Shown: positions 21,275 to 33,261, numbered from the stretch's first letter. The stretch is DNA of 64,000 nt from Taxillus chinensis (GCA_023512835.1 JAKCVP010000432.1:19500-83499), one strand, 5' to 3'. The notes: generated by a model from the sequence alone, not told the origin. Numbers and translations: made by a program.

Positions 21275-22780
21275 ATGCCTACTGAAGATGCGCTCCGGGA
21301 ATCCTCACCAGTAGCTCAAGACACAATTCGGAATCCCGGCAACGTCCAGATCAACGTTGAGGGCGCGTTCATAGTCGATGATGACGCCTCACCACACCCC
21401 GAGCTCGAACTTGACGAGGATGTCCAACACGACTCGGGCGACATCAGGCTGCCTAACCAGAATAGCAGCCTGGTGTCGCACATTGCTGTAGATGTAAGCT
21501 TGCCTGCCGCTGGCCACGAGATGCAGCCCACTAACATTCCCCTTCTAGATCGGTGGGTCGCTGGCCAAGCTCGTCTACTTCACTCGAGAACCTGGATCAA
21601 AAGATCTCGGCGGCCGTCTGAATTTTATCAAGTTTCAGACCGACCGGATACAAGATTGTATACGTTTTATGCACAAGCTTCAAGCCCGGCATCTGAACAT
21701 AAATGGAGGCAGACCAAAGGATCTATGCATCATGGCCACCGGCGGAGGGGCCTTCAAGTTTTACGAAGACATCAAACGGGAGCTCAACGTCGAGGTCATA
21801 CGTGAAGATGAGATGGAATGCTTGATCATTGGTACAGTAGTGCATCTCTACGCTCTACTGTCCAGACACTTACAGTTCTCCTCAGGTCTTGACTTCTTCA
21901 TTCACGAGATCCCTAATGAAGTCTTCACTCATTCCGCAGAGACCCCAATGACCTTCCTACCGCCGCGGACAGCGAACTACCCATACCTCCTCGTTAATAT
22001 TGGCTCTGGCGTCAGTATGATCAAAGTAAAGGGGCCCCGCGAGTTTCAACGTGTTGGCGGTACATCCCTTGGAGGTGGCACCCTATGGGGCCTCTTGTCT
22101 CTGATAACAGGTGCTAGGAGTTTCGATGAGATGCTGGCAATGGCCGACAAAGGGGACAACACAGCTGTCGACATGCTTGTTGGAGACATCTACGGTACAG
22201 GGTACTCTAAGATTGGCCTCCGGAGCGATACAATCGCCAGCAGTTTTGGCAAAGTCTACAAAATGAAGCGGCAAGCCGAGAAGGCAGCAGAAGACGGGTC
22301 TGGCCTCAGCAATGGTGACTTCGCGGATGGAGATGAGTATCACGCCTTCCGACCAGAGGACGTCAGCCGTAGTCTGCTCTATGCTGTCAGGTGAGCAGTA
22401 GTCGTCTGAGCCTACCCGCGTCCATGTGGAACTAACAGACGCCCAGTTACAATATCGGCCAGATTGCCTACCTGCAATCTTGCAAGCACGAGATCGAGCA
22501 CATTTACTTTGGAGGCTCATTCATTCGCGGGCACCGGCAGACCATGAACACTTTGTCTTACGCCATCCGTTTCTGGTCCAACAACGAGAAGCAAGCTTAC
22601 TTCCTCCGTCACGAGGGCTATCTTGGTGCCGTCGGGGCTTTCTTAAAAAGACAACCGCGCAACTGGGGTCGTAAAAACAGCTTCGACAATGGCGCTTTCC
22701 CTTCACTGAAGAGGATGAGCGAAGCCTTAGGCGACGATTATGAGACGGCTCTCGGCGACGATGAGCCCACGGAACGGTGA
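21275..22780 (+). CDS. Pantothenate kinase (eukaryotic type II)
   Basis: Four exons (21275-21493, 21549-21831, 21886-22390, 22447-22780), 446 residues. After an acidic N-terminal extension the ATP-binding motif DIGGSLAKLVYF appears across the first splice junction. CIMATGGGAFKF, then NIGSGVSMIKV and RVGGTSLGGGTLWGLLSL, are family hallmarks, and the C-terminus has IYFGGSFIRGH. It phosphorylates pantothenate, the first committed step of coenzyme A synthesis, in the cytosol. All three introns are short and have GT..AG ends. The GCTGTCAG/TTACAATATCGG join restores the conserved AVSYNIGQIA. Confidence 0.95.
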
Positions 22781-23121
22781 TCATGCAATGCGCACTTTGC
22801 AACCCGCCCCAGTCGCAGGGTCTCGACACTCCGCACGCAAGCCACAGATGGATGCACGCTTCAACGGTGTTTGCTTATTCAGCCCCTACGACGCTGATGG
22901 TCTTGTTCTGACTTGACCCCACCTCCAGTGACTGCTGACAAACCTAAGCTCCAGAAATGAGTCGTCATTAGTCCATATGGTCTCGAACAAGTGCTGCCAT
23001 AAACGCAGCGATACCCGTTAAATACTCCGTCGTGTAGGGCGCACCATTGCACATCATTCGTCACCGCGTGACAGCCGTTGGTTCATTCAGGGTAGTCATC
23101 ACAAGCTGTGCGCTTTGAAAT
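22781..23121. other. Intergenic region
   Basis: 3' flank of pantothenate kinase and promoter of the epoxide hydrolase gene. Nothing else seen. Confidence 0.45.
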
Positions 23122-24267
23122 ATGTCTATCACTCCCTTCAGTATCCAGATTCCAGACAGCGACGTCGAAAACCTCCGTTCAAGGATCCGTTCAACGCGCT
23201 GGCCATCACGGGAAGCCGTCATCGATCTCAGCCAGGGTGTTCCGTTGGACGAGGCTCAGACTATCAGCCGGTACTGGTCAGAGCAGTATTCGTGGGCTAG
23301 ATGTCAGGCACTGCTGAATTCATACCCGAACTTCAAGGCCGATGTCCTCGATCTGCCTATTCATTTCGTACACATTCGCTCGAAGCATCTGTCAGCAACG
23401 CCCTTACTCATTACACATGGATGGCCCGGCTCAGTGCTCGAATTCAAATACCTGATCCCGCTGCTCGTAGACCCTACAGCCCACGGAGGATCCGAGGATG
23501 ATGCGTTCCACCTAGTGCTCCCTTCTTTACCTGGATTCGCATTCTCGGGCATCCCTACCTCCAATCAGCCCACTTGGGACACGAAACGCGTTGCCGAAGC
23601 ATGGATTGAGCTTATGGATCGCCTTGGATACGGGCAAGGCTGGCTTGCCCAGGGAGGTGATTGGGGTGCGGACATCGCGATCAAGTTGGCCCAACTAGCG
23701 CCTTCAGGTCTCTTGGGTGCTCATTCCAACTCCACATTCTTCCCCGTATCTGACCTTGTGGGCGCCGAGGGTCCGAAGAATGATGCAGAAGCGAAGGCCT
23801 TGGAGAAATTTAACATATGGACAACCAAAGAGGATGGCTACTTTAAACAGCAGTCGACTCGACCCCAAACGATCGGCTACTCTCTGTCCGATAGCCCTGT
23901 CGGCCTTATGACCTGGATATACGAGAAGTTCGGTGAATGGCCAGAGGACGGAGCTCAGTTGTCTATGGATGACAAGCTGGACCACATCACGCTGTATTGG
24001 CTCACCAATACCGGGGCGAGCAGTGCCAGGATGTACTACAATTGCGTCGACTCGACGGCCCTAGAGACACACATTCCAGTCGGCTTCAGTGTTTTCCCGG
24101 GCGATCCGGCATCTGCTACAAAAGAGTGGGCGCAAAAATGGCACAAGAATCTTGTGTGGTGGAGGGAGGTGGAGAAGGGTGGCCATTTTGCTGCTTGGGA
24201 GGCCCCGGAGGTGCTTGCTCATGAGATTCGCGCATTTTGTAGAAAGGTGAGGGCTCTTGCACGATGA
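23122..24267 (+). CDS. Epoxide hydrolase (alpha/beta hydrolase with EHN domain)
   Basis: Intronless, 381 residues. The N-terminal 100 residues are the EHN lid domain (FSIQIPDSDVENLRSRIRST). Then comes HGWPGS (99-104, oxyanion hole) and the nucleophile elbow GGDWGAD with Asp180. The catalytic His355 lies in EKGGHFAAWEAPE, and tyrosines in the cap segment could polarise the epoxide. By family it opens epoxides to diols, with roles in detoxification or secondary metabolism. No biosynthetic cluster surrounds it, so a detoxifying role is more likely. The acid residue of the triad cannot be fixed from sequence alone. Confidence 0.88.
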   Translation: MSITPFSIQIPDSDVENLRSRIRSTRWPSREAVIDLSQGVPLDEAQTISRYWSEQYSWARCQALLNSYPNFKADVLDLPIHFVHIRSKHLSATPLLITHGWPGSVLEFKYLIPLLVDPTAHGGSEDDAFHLVLPSLPGFAFSGIPTSNQPTWDTKRVAEAWIELMDRLGYGQGWLAQGGDWGADIAIKLAQLAPSGLLGAHSNSTFFPVSDLVGAEGPKNDAEAKALEKFNIWTTKEDGYFKQQSTRPQTIGYSLSDSPVGLMTWIYEKFGEWPEDGAQLSMDDKLDHITLYWLTNTGASSARMYYNCVDSTALETHIPVGFSVFPGDPASATKEWAQKWHKNLVWWREVEKGGHFAAWEAPEVLAHEIRAFCRKVRALAR

Positions 24268-24478
24268 TACAATATACATTGCACCAGCTAGTGAACACTC
24301 AAGTTGTGCCGTGGAAAGCCTACCGTTCATAGAGTTGGAAATGACTGCAGTGAAAGTCTCTGGTGTTTGCCTGGTAAACTCGCCACCAACACTCATGCAA
24401 TGATACACGGTTTCACATTGCATTGAGAGGCTGCCGTCTCTACCAGAGGTTCCCGCAACTGGTTTGGGCTCAATGGTG

Positions 24479-25657
24479 TCATGACCCTTGTGACTTGCTG
24501 AGATATCGTACGAAAGACTGATCCTCCTGTGACATTGGTTCCCCTGCCCTGTCCGACAAGGCCTGTTGATACCGTTCTGACAAACTCGCGCCATGAAAAT
24601 CCTGTTCGTCTTCATCCTCATCATCCTCGTCCCCCTCTTCCATATCACTAATGGTGTCGGGTTCGTCTTCCCCCGGTTGGGAGCCTGACGCGCCTTTGTT
24701 CTCGACATTCATGTCCTTCATGAGCTTATTTAGCTCCCTCTCTCGTGTCCTGTGCCGCTCAGCCTCGCGCTCCTTCTGTCTTCGTTCAAGCTCTGGTCTA
24801 TAATCTCGTTCAAACTCATCCGCTTTGTCCCGCACTGCTTTGAAGAAATCGTCAACGCCGTCACCGGTCAGTGATGACACACCGACCAAGCTGAGATGTT
24901 TGTAAAATTCTTCCAGTACCATCGACATGCTATTCAGAAGACTGCTGAGATAGCCGCTGCCACCGAATCCCTCGCCGCCAAAAGTCCCTGTGCTCTCTTC
25001 CCGCTGCAAAGCAGCCTGAAAAGTCTCAAAGTCTGTCATCCACTCTCGGGCAAAGTCTGCCGATTGCACGTCCGTCTTGTTGCAGACTAGTATCATCGGC
25101 AGTCTCGTCTTGTAGAGGATCGAGCACGCATAGAGCATGTTGGATATGAATGTCGATGTCGACGCTGTCCGCGGTGTGTCGACCACATACGCAAGCACAG
25201 TCGGGAATGACGAAGCCAGGGACGACAGCAGAATCTGTCCAGACGCAGACCACACAAAGGCCTCAATTTGACCCGGCGTATCGACGATGATGTGGCGAAG
25301 TTTCTGCTGTGCAGCGGGAGGCGGGCGCGAACTTGCGCTGGCGTCGCTCGGCTTCACGCCCGCGCGCCTCTCGAGGATATCCATGATCTGATCGACTTTT
25401 GTCGAGAAGAGATTGAGAGAGGTCAGGATGCCGCCGTTTGGGCCGAGGTTGTACTGTGACATTACTTCCTTGTAGTTTATCGAGTCGCGTATGTCGATGT
25501 TGCAGTCAAAGGGGACGGTGCGCACTGCGGGATCCAGGTTTACGACGTAGGGTATATCGCCTTTGGAGTGGAGGTGTGAGTTGATGCGCTGCATGAATGT
25601 TGTTTTGCCTGAGCCTGCCATGCCTACGCAGACGATTACCGTTGGTCTCGACGCCAT
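24479..25657 (-). CDS. npa3: GPN-loop GTPase 1 (Npa3/XAB1)
   Basis: Intronless, 392 residues from the ATG at 25657. GTPase motifs are in order: P-loop GMAGSGKTT (12-20), the signature GPN loop at 72-74 (LGPNGG), DTPGQ (126-130) and NKTD (193-196). The C-terminus is a charged coiled coil ending in an acidic segment ([14 protein letters not shown]), as in GPN1 but not GPN2/3. Family role: assembly and nuclear import of RNA polymerase II, with GPN3 as partner. It shares a 337-base divergent promoter with CWF19. Confidence 0.94.
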   Translation of the reverse strand: MASRPTVIVCVGMAGSGKTTFMQRINSHLHSKGDIPYVVNLDPAVRTVPFDCNIDIRDSINYKEVMSQYNLGPNGGILTSLNLFSTKVDQIMDILERRAGVKPSDASASSRPPPAAQQKLRHIIVDTPGQIEAFVWSASGQILLSSLASSFPTVLAYVVDTPRTASTSTFISNMLYACSILYKTRLPMILVCNKTDVQSADFAREWMTDFETFQAALQREESTGTFGGEGFGGSGYLSSLLNSMSMVLEEFYKHLSLVGVSSLTGDGVDDFFKAVRDKADEFERDYRPELERRQKEREAERHRTRERELNKLMKDMNVENKGASGSQPGEDEPDTISDMEEGDEDDEDEDEQDFHGASLSERYQQALSDRAGEPMSQEDQSFVRYLSKSQGS

Positions 25658-25994
25658 GGCTGTCGGCCGATCTAAGCGTTGCTGGTATGTGATATTACTT
25701 GCGTAGCTGCTGAAGAATCCTCGACTTTGAGCCTGGCGATGCAAATTACTCTCTGGGCTGTCCGGAAACTATGTCAGAAGGATTTAGTTCTGGCTGTAGA
25801 AAATGAGAAGAAACTACTCTGAGCATGCCTGCAAGTGGAGTGAAGACCCGCAGATGAGGCTCTGAGGAAGCTCGAAGACTGCACGTGAGTCCGCACGGGC
25901 CGCTCAAATCTTTCGTCATAACCGCGCCAGCACTTTCACACACTCTCCTAAATGCCAACATGCTTCTTAAGTCGCGCGTTTTTCCCAGACCAGA
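25658..25994. promoter_or_regulatory. Divergent promoter of GPN1 and CWF19
   Basis: A 337-base gap between two ATGs on opposite strands. Both genes serve basic gene expression, so shared control is plausible. Confidence 0.45.
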
Positions 25995-28085
25995 ATGGCA
26001 CTGGAGGATTTTGAAAAAAAGTTAGCACAACAGCAGGCTGAAAGGTCAAATAAGAAGCGTGACAGAAGTCGTAGTCCTCACCGCGACGGACATCGAAGCC
26101 ACCACCGACACCATCGCTCTTCGCGCCATCACGAGCACAGATCGCACCGCAGTAAGCGATCACGCCATGACGAGGAAGAGGATAGACACAGGCGACACCG
26201 TCACCGCGATGGGCGCAGCCCAGAGAAGGCAGAGGATGAGGTTGACACGGTAGTCGAAGCTGGGGATGTGCCGCCCGTGGATACCACACTAGACGAAAGT
26301 CTGAACAAGCTCGACGATGCAAAGCCGCATCGCGACTCATGGATGCAAGCGCCGTCTGCCATGGATATCGATTATGTTCAGCGCAAGCGACAAAGGACGC
26401 CTCCTTCACAATGGGCTAAAGCAAAGGACCCTGATATGAATGGAAAGAATCCGCAGCTGGAGCCTCCGGATGATACAAATGTCGAAGAGCAACTGAAAAG
26501 TCAAGCTACAAAGCACGAGGTCAACTACACATTTGGCGATGCTGGGTCCAAGTGGCGCATGACCAAGCTCAAAGCGGTTTACCGGCAGGCAGAAGAGGGC
26601 GGCCGCGATATCAAAGAGGTTGCAACAGAGCGTTTTGGTAGTCTTCGAGCATTCGACGATGCTCGCGAAGAAGAAATCGAGCTCGACAGACGATCACGCT
26701 ATGGAAATGGGTATGTTGGCAAAGACAAGCCGAACGGTGATCTGTTCCAGGAGCGAAAACTGGACCATGGAGTTCATCGACACGAAACGCCCCAGGATGA
26801 AGACAGCGAAGATGAGTTCGAAGCAAAGCAAGGCCAGGCCATTCAAGAGAAGGCGCCGCCCGCGACGACGGTGGTCCTGGATCAAACGGCGCTGAACAAG
26901 CTAAAGGCACAGATGATGAAAGCCAAGCTAAAGAAGACTCCTGACGCAGCGAAACTTGAGGCTGAATATTTGGAGGCTGTAAAGACTGCTAGTAATCGAC
27001 AGCCTGACGTAGTGGTACTCAACAAGATGGAAACCCGCATGCTTGCTGGTGGCCGGAAAGGCGAAGTCAATGCCATAGACAACAAACGTGGGCGTGAACG
27101 TGGCCTCGTTGAAGAGAACGAGGAAATGAGCATCGAAGACATGGTCCGCCAAGAGCGTCGCACAAAAGGCCAATATGGCGGTGACGCTCGGGCGTATGCT
27201 GAACGAATTGCCAAGGACGGCAAATACGACAATGACTTGGATTACATGAACGACAATGCTGAAAAGCTTGCAAAGACTGTGCAGAAGTCGGAGATCAATC
27301 TGCGCAATACCGCCATCGGAGACTATCAAAAGATGAAACGGATACTGGACACCTGCCCGTTGTGCCACCACGAGGACTCCGGGAAGCCACCGCAAGCACC
27401 ACTTGTATCACTCGCAACTCGCACATATCTTACACTCCCAACTTCTCCGGAGATTACACCATACGGTCTGTGTGCCACCATTGTCCCCATTCAACATCGT
27501 CTCAATCTCCTTGAATGCGACGATGATGAATGGGAAGAGATACGAAACTTTATGAAAAGTCTCACGCGCTTCTTCTGGGCTCAGAAACCGCGTTACTCAG
27601 TCATCTTCTATGAGAATGCTGCTCATGAAGGTCGCAAGCGTCATGCATCGTTAGAGGCCATACCTCTGCCTCTCGAAGCGGCAGAGACAGCTCCGGCTTT
27701 CTTCAAAGAAGCCATTCTGGCGGCCGATGAAGAGTGGACGCAGCACAAGAAGGTGATTGACACGCAACACAATGCTGAAGAACGAGGCATGGGTAAGCTA
27801 GCCTTCAGACGAAGCATGGTGTCTGAGCTACCGTACTTTCACGTATGGTTCTCGCTCGACGGCGGGCTCGGCCACGTTGTCGAGGACCCCAGAAGATGGC
27901 CGAAAGGTGACCTCTTTGCCAGGGAGATCATTGGCGGCATTCTTGATGTGGGGCCTGAAGTGGTCAAGAGACAGGGACGTTGGCGATCTGGCGACACTGA
28001 GCTGGATCGTCGCGTGCGCAACTTCAGGCGGCGGGGATGGGAGGAGACTTTCGACTGGACCAAGGCCTTGATGGAGCCTCAGTGA
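25995..28085 (+). CDS. cwf19: CWF19-like spliceosome-associated protein (CwfJ domains)
   Basis: Intronless, 696 residues. The N-terminal 100 residues are Arg/His/Ser-rich (RSRSPHRDGHRSHHRHHRS). The middle is charged and helical. The C-terminal 250 residues contain both CwfJ domains: CPLCHHED (zinc-like pair), LATRTYLTLPTSPEITPYG, then IPIQHRLNLLECDDDEW (here VPIQHR) and the closing YFHVWFSLDGGLGHVVED. The family (fission yeast Cwf19, human CWF19L2) acts in the late spliceosome and lariat turnover in the nucleus. The size fits CWF19L2. Confidence 0.92.
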   Translation: MALEDFEKKLAQQQAERSNKKRDRSRSPHRDGHRSHHRHHRSSRHHEHRSHRSKRSRHDEEEDRHRRHRHRDGRSPEKAEDEVDTVVEAGDVPPVDTTLDESLNKLDDAKPHRDSWMQAPSAMDIDYVQRKRQRTPPSQWAKAKDPDMNGKNPQLEPPDDTNVEEQLKSQATKHEVNYTFGDAGSKWRMTKLKAVYRQAEEGGRDIKEVATERFGSLRAFDDAREEEIELDRRSRYGNGYVGKDKPNGDLFQERKLDHGVHRHETPQDEDSEDEFEAKQGQAIQEKAPPATTVVLDQTALNKLKAQMMKAKLKKTPDAAKLEAEYLEAVKTASNRQPDVVVLNKMETRMLAGGRKGEVNAIDNKRGRERGLVEENEEMSIEDMVRQERRTKGQYGGDARAYAERIAKDGKYDNDLDYMNDNAEKLAKTVQKSEINLRNTAIGDYQKMKRILDTCPLCHHEDSGKPPQAPLVSLATRTYLTLPTSPEITPYGLCATIVPIQHRLNLLECDDDEWEEIRNFMKSLTRFFWAQKPRYSVIFYENAAHEGRKRHASLEAIPLPLEAAETAPAFFKEAILAADEEWTQHKKVIDTQHNAEERGMGKLAFRRSMVSELPYFHVWFSLDGGLGHVVEDPRRWPKGDLFAREIIGGILDVGPEVVKRQGRWRSGDTELDRRVRNFRRRGWEETFDWTKALMEPQ

Positions 28086-28297
28086 TTTCTAGTAAGTCTT
28101 TGCTACACCTTTCGTTCAGCCACACGTATGATGAGTTTATTACATTCTTCTTGAATTCTGCAATGCTTAGGTGGTCTCTCGGGATCGCTGTGCGGACAAA
28201 ATTGGACTGACTTCACTGGCGAGCTTTGACTTATGATTCAATCTGTGCATTGTTCAAGCAACTGCTAACGCTCTGGCAGGGACTACCGCTCCCCACC

Positions 28298-29405
28298 TCA
28301 AGCCTCCTTCGGTGTCTCACCGTACGACAACTTGTTTGTGTGCTCAGGGTATCTCTCACCCTTGACCTCCGCGTTCCTAGAGAACTGGAAGAGCTCTTCG
28401 ACCTCGGCCTCGGACAGTTCAGCGGGCTTGACATTCTCGAGGACGCGGGCCTCTGTCGTTGCACCTGGGATAGGAAGGATGGTAGGCATGTCTGCCCTCT
28501 TGCCCATACCAATAACCCAACCAAGAGCAATTTGCGCCGCAGTGACACCCTTCTTCTTCGCAATCTCAGCGACGTGGTCCGCCAGCTTCAAGTTCTCCTC
28601 GAAATTCCCAGGCTGGAAGCGAGGCGCATGCAGACGGAAGTCGCCTTTGGGGATGTCATCACGACTCCTCAGCTGCCCAGTCAGGAATCCACGACCCAGC
28701 GGCGAGTAAGCAATGACGGGCGTATTCGTCTCCTTGCAAGCCTGCGCAACGCCATTGTCCAAGATACTCGTCTCGAAGAGGGAGAACTCGAGCTCCACAC
28801 CATGGATAGGCAGAACTTTTGTCGCGCGCCGAATTGTGTCTGGCCCTGCCTCGCTGAGCGTCACACCCCGCAACTCCCCAGCGTCAATCTTCTTTTGAAA
28901 CGCGCGCATGGTGACTTCAATCGGTGTGCCGCGATCAATGCGCGCCATTTCGTAGATGTCCACGATCTTTGTGCCGCCCAGCTGCGCATTCGTCTCTTCT
29001 ATGCACCGGAAGATGTTGGCTTCGCTGCCGTCGGGGATCATCTGGCCTGCTTTTGTGCCGCCCTTGATGCTGATGATGACCTTGGCTGCGTCGGCGGGGT
29101 GTGCGGTGAAGTAGTCCTTGAGCAGCGCGTTGGAATTGTACCCCTTTGGCGTGCTGTAGAAGACGCCGCCGTTCCAGAAGAGTGCGCCGGATGCGAGGGC
29201 CGCGCGCATAGCTGCGAAGGCTTGCTCTTGTTTGACGGCTTCGTCGCGCCAGGTCATGCCCTGTATTTGCGTGCTCGTTAGCTTCTCGTTGCTACTTGCT
29301 GCTGCTGTAGATGGCGCAGGTCCTGGGTTTGAAATTGGGCGAGAGGATGCGTACCATTAGTCCGTAGCCTACGGGGCCCACTTCTTGACCTATAATCTTG
29401 ACCAT
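28298..29405 (-). CDS. plr1: Aldo-keto reductase, pyridoxal reductase type
   Basis: Two exons (29405-29355 and 29260-28298), 337 residues. The short first exon encodes MVKIIGQEVGPVGYGLM. Splicing creates the conserved GLMGMTW motif of fission-yeast Plr1-like reductases. The barrel shows YSTPKGYNSNALLKDY and IPIPGATTEARVLENV near the C-terminus (NADPH binding). By family it reduces pyridoxal to pyridoxine with NADPH in vitamin B6 salvage. Some relatives act on other aldehydes, so the substrate is an inference. Confidence 0.85.
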
Positions 29406-30159
29406 TGTGATGTTCTCTTTTTTCTTTGGTTCTGTTGTCTTGTCTGGTGTGATTTGATATGATTTAAACGTCTGTTGTGGGTGAGGAAATGAAGAGTCGA
29501 GGAGATTAGAAGTAAGAAGGACAAAGATGGCAAAGCTACACCAAAGTAGTCTAACTTCTCAAATCGAGCAGGTAATGCAGGGCAGTCAGGTAGGTAGGTA
29601 AGGTAGGTAAGTTACCAAAGGTAAGTAAAGCAGCTGTAAGTCAAGACTCGATCCTTCAGCCCGCGCACAGCACCTCTTTATACCTTCAAGACTCTCCTAG
29701 GCACCCAACACGTTATCCAGCAGTGTCTATCTCGCACGGCGTTTCGACGCAGCGCCATACCAGCAAGATTGCCGTCAAGTGCGCCATGTCCGTCCATTGG
29801 CTCTGGAACTCGCGTCGGCGCATGTCCGTTGGTCGCTGTGTTGATGGCGGGGATAGGCGGTTGCGTCATTGCGGTCCGTTGATGTGGAGTTATGATTTGC
29901 GTAAGTCCGGTGCTCGGAGGTAAGACTGTTGAAGATACCGTAGCTGCTTGTCTGGGGCCGGCCTGGCACGGCTTGATAGATTTCACAGTTACAACCAGTA
30001 TGCAAAGGTCTGCGACAAGAGGCATAAGTAACAAGTCTGTTGAAGAGGTGCACAGCAGTGTCGTGATCAAAATGGGTATCATTCGAGCCTTCGTTCTACA
30101 AGTACATCCCCATCCTCGTCCTCGTCCGCACTACTCCACACCCTCTCAGCTTCCCGTCC
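29406..30159. other. Intergenic region upstream of pyridoxal reductase
   Basis: Holds the promoter of plr1 and the 3' flank of ZRG17, plus a short TAGG-type repeat at 29589-29611. ORFs of about 100-134 codons look random. Confidence 0.45.
29589..29611. repeat. GGTA/TAGG tandem repeat
   Basis: Five or six imperfect copies of GGTA, followed by further GGTAAGTA-like units up to about 29630. Confidence 0.6.
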
Positions 30160-31677
30160 TCAGTCCTTTTCCAAACTCAGCTGCGTACTAATCTCCCATA
30201 CCTGTCCGCCATCTCTACCGAACCCTCCTCCAAGTTTCGTTTTAATCAAGCTCTGAATCCGTTCGCGCAGCTTGAGCAATCCATCTTCTGTCCCGCGCAC
30301 GCGTAGCTTCAAGTTCGCCATGCACAAATTGTAGTGGACTTGCCAGAACTTGGCCTCCTCCACCCTGGAAACAACGGGGTCCTGCTCGATCAGAGCAACC
30401 ACCTCTGAGATGCCAGGGCCATTGTAGGACATGAGCAACATTGCGCCAAGATTCTTGACCAAAAGACCGCCGAGCGTAGACATTGCGACTGCCATGGCCG
30501 TTGATAGAATACGATCCAGAGGCGTGTAATATTCGATGCTGGTCAAAGGCATGAGAAGCAACAAGGTTGAGCAGCTCAGCGTGAGCAGGTGACTCGGGTT
30601 CGACAAAATGCTGGGAAGAAAGGAGATGGATGCAAACTTCATGCTCTTAGCAATTCTTTCGTGATTCCTGAGTAGCAGCGCCGAAATGAGTGTTGTCCCA
30701 ATAGTGATGGCAACAGCCATGTCCACGGTGCCTGGTGAGAGTCTTTCAGCATGATGATGTGCGCGATGGTCGTGCTCGCCGTGCTCAGTCTCCGCTAGTA
30801 TGTGCGCGGCGTTGTGCGAGATAAGGTCGAATCCCATAAACAGGAGAAGAATAGACATGGCGAAGCCAACAAGGACCTCGCTTCGTTCCAATCCGAATGG
30901 TTGCCGTACTGACGAGCGCTTCCACACCTCAAAATTGGAGAGCACTTCGACACTCGACGACAGGAAGGCACCGATGGCGTCGTAAAATATGAGATGTGAT
31001 AGCGCCGTGAGTGCCAGCGAGCCCTGCGCAGTCCACTGCACAAACGCAGCGATACAGAGATGAACGAAACACCAGCCAAGGCGACCAGCTTGTCCAGTTG
31101 TCATCGACCGCCAACCCTCGCGGGCTGTCGGTACAGGGAGAGATGCAGGCAATCGTAGCGGGGCTCGCGGTGCGGGTTCGAGAAAGATCTGGTGTGAGAC
31201 AGACGAATGCTTATACTTGTGGCCGCGGCGCTGACCCATGTGCTAGAATGTTTGTCAGTTCGATCCACTGCTAGTAGTCCAGCCACGGGGGCGGCTCACA
31301 GATTTGGCAGGGGATTTCAGTGGCTGATACGGAGCAGGTTGAAAGCTGAAGGGATTGCGCAGTGTTCCATCAAGCTTGGCTGTATCGCCAGTGCCCGTCT
31401 CTTCGAGCGTGGGCGACAGAGGGTACGCGCCGTCCATTGTAGGTGTCGCTGCTGTTATACTGAGGTCCGGCGTTGAGATAGAAGCGAGGTTCGTCTGGAC
31501 TGGAGACAAGGAGAAGGGATCAAGAGACTGGGTGGAGGATGCAGCAGAGTGTATATTGTAGACGCCTAGGCCACCGCTTGGCGTAACGAAGCTGTCCGGG
31601 GTACGACGCTGATCATTGTCCGAGGGCGGGGTGGGTGTTCGAGGGGGTACTGGAAGAGGCATAGACGAAGCAGACAT
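30160..31677 (-). CDS. zrg17: ZRG17-like cation diffusion facilitator (zinc transport, ER)
   Basis: Two exons (31677-31300 and 31242-30160), 486 residues. The N-terminal 125 residues are Ser/Pro/Thr-rich and cytosolic. The second exon begins with the conserved basic RRGHKYKHSSVSHQ block, then six hydrophobic spans of a CDF fold (SLALTALSHLIFYDAIGAF, PFGLERSEVLVGFAMSILL). A His-rich loop (HGEHDHRAHHHAE) and a C-terminal cytosolic domain follow. I do not see HxxxD metal-site pairs at the usual places in spans 2 and 5. This fits the Zrg17/ZnT6-type subunit, which works as a heteromer with an Msc2/Cis4-type partner to load zinc into the ER. Confidence 0.82.
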
Positions 31678-32124
31678 GTTTCTTTGTTTCAAAGGAGTGA
31701 ATGCGATGGAAGCCGGGGGGTGCTTTTGCTTTCGCGTGCGGAAGCGGTTGTAATGAGCGACGTTCCGCCCGCGGAGACAGTCGCAATGAAGTACAATGAG
31801 CGTCAATTGCAACAGCAATGGGTCAACAAGAGCGTCGAGGCAACAAGAGGCAAGGTTGGTAGTGTGGTCTGATCTACGGTAGCGCGGACGGTTTCCACCT
31901 CCGCAGGCACGGGTGCGCGCTTGCACGTGCCCGTGCAGGTATATTGGCCCCTGCCCTCCCGTGCCTTCGTCTACCCAATCGATGGGTTTGATATTCTTGT
32001 GCAAACCATGCCTTCCCGCGGTCTATTTTGGGAGACATTTGCAAGACTTCGGTCATCTCTTCGCGGATTCAATCCTCATCCTACAACAATGTACAGTACA
32101 ATGTGGTGTTACAGGTCCCAACAC
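31678..32124. other. Intergenic region between tandem minus-strand genes
   Basis: Promoter and leader of ZRG17 and 3' flank of mL50. No further gene. Confidence 0.45.
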
Positions 32125-33261
32125 TCAGTAGCGACCAATCACTGGCAAGTCCTTCTTCTTGAGCTCTCTCTCAATTACCTTCCAATGCCCTGCTTCACGG
32201 TGCTTATCGACCGAAGTAAACCTCCTGGGATACACTTTCACGTTGCCGAGCGCCGAAAGCGGGCCCGGCATGAGCTCCTCGGCGAGCTTTTTGGGCGGCG
32301 GTGGTACCGCTAATTTGTGAACAAGCCAGGCCACTGATTTGGCTTCTGAAATCGTTTGGTCTGGCACATGCTTGCCTGTGAGCTGCAGTATTCTGCGAAC
32401 GATCTAGTCACGTTAGTGTGAGCTACCCCTGCTATCGGGAGGTCGACTTACTGCTAGTTTGATCTTTTCATCCGTCACAGGAGTGTGCAGCCACGAACGT
32501 CCAATTTTCGCTAAGTCTATACGCAAGCTTTCCAGGGTGTAATTCGCTCTTCCAGGAAGTTCCTCTGACTCGGCCTCATATATTCCACTCTGACCCTTGA
32601 TACCTTCCACAATGCTTCCAATGGTGTCGTTGTTGGGGAATGTTAGCGAGACAGCTCTTGCCTCACCATCCTTGACATCTCGAACAACTATCTTGACGTC
32701 CTTTGTGGAATTTACCAGCTCGCCCGGTGGCGGCCTTTGGAAGATGGCGCCAGCCTCCCCCGCGATGGCCGCTGTGTAGACCTCTACAGTAGCCCGGTAG
32801 ATCGCCATGGTAATTTCTTCAGGCGTCTGCAACGCTTTGAGGCCCTTGAAAGTTCTGTGTTCTGCTCCATTGTCCCAATCTCTCTCACCGCCGACGAGTT
32901 GTAAGCCGTCCCAGTTCAACGCTGGAACGTATGAGTGAGTGACTTCCTGGACGGGTATCGACGCATTGACTCGCACGGGTATTATTGTCTGCTTTCTTCT
33001 TTTGACTTGGTGTTGACAGGATGTGTGAATTTCTCTTGACGTGCTATTACTTTGTCTTGGATTCAGGTCGGCCCTTCGTGATGACGACTGAGACTTGCAC
33101 AAGGCGCCCACAGAAGCAGCTCGCCTGAGAGACGTGGAAGAATGTGCTACCGTATGTTGACTGCGGGTGACTGTATGAAGGCCAAGGATCGCGGATGGTT
33201 TTGTTGAGAGGGACCATTGAAGCAGGCTGCCTGCATGCGACGCCTGGGGAGTACAACGCAT
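32125..33261 (-). CDS. Mitochondrial large ribosomal subunit protein mL50-like
   Basis: Two exons (33261-32452 and 32403-32125) joined by a 48-base intron, 362 residues. The N-terminal 90 residues are Ser/Arg/His-rich with almost no acids, a mitochondrial targeting profile. The conserved part spans the splice site (DEKIKLA/IVRRILQLTGKHVPDQ). It ends with LGNVKVYPRRFTSVDKHRE, which I associate with the fungal Ribosomal_L50 (39S subunit) family. It would act in the mitochondrial 54S ribosomal subunit. The name rests on motif memory and not on an alignment. Confidence 0.65.
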
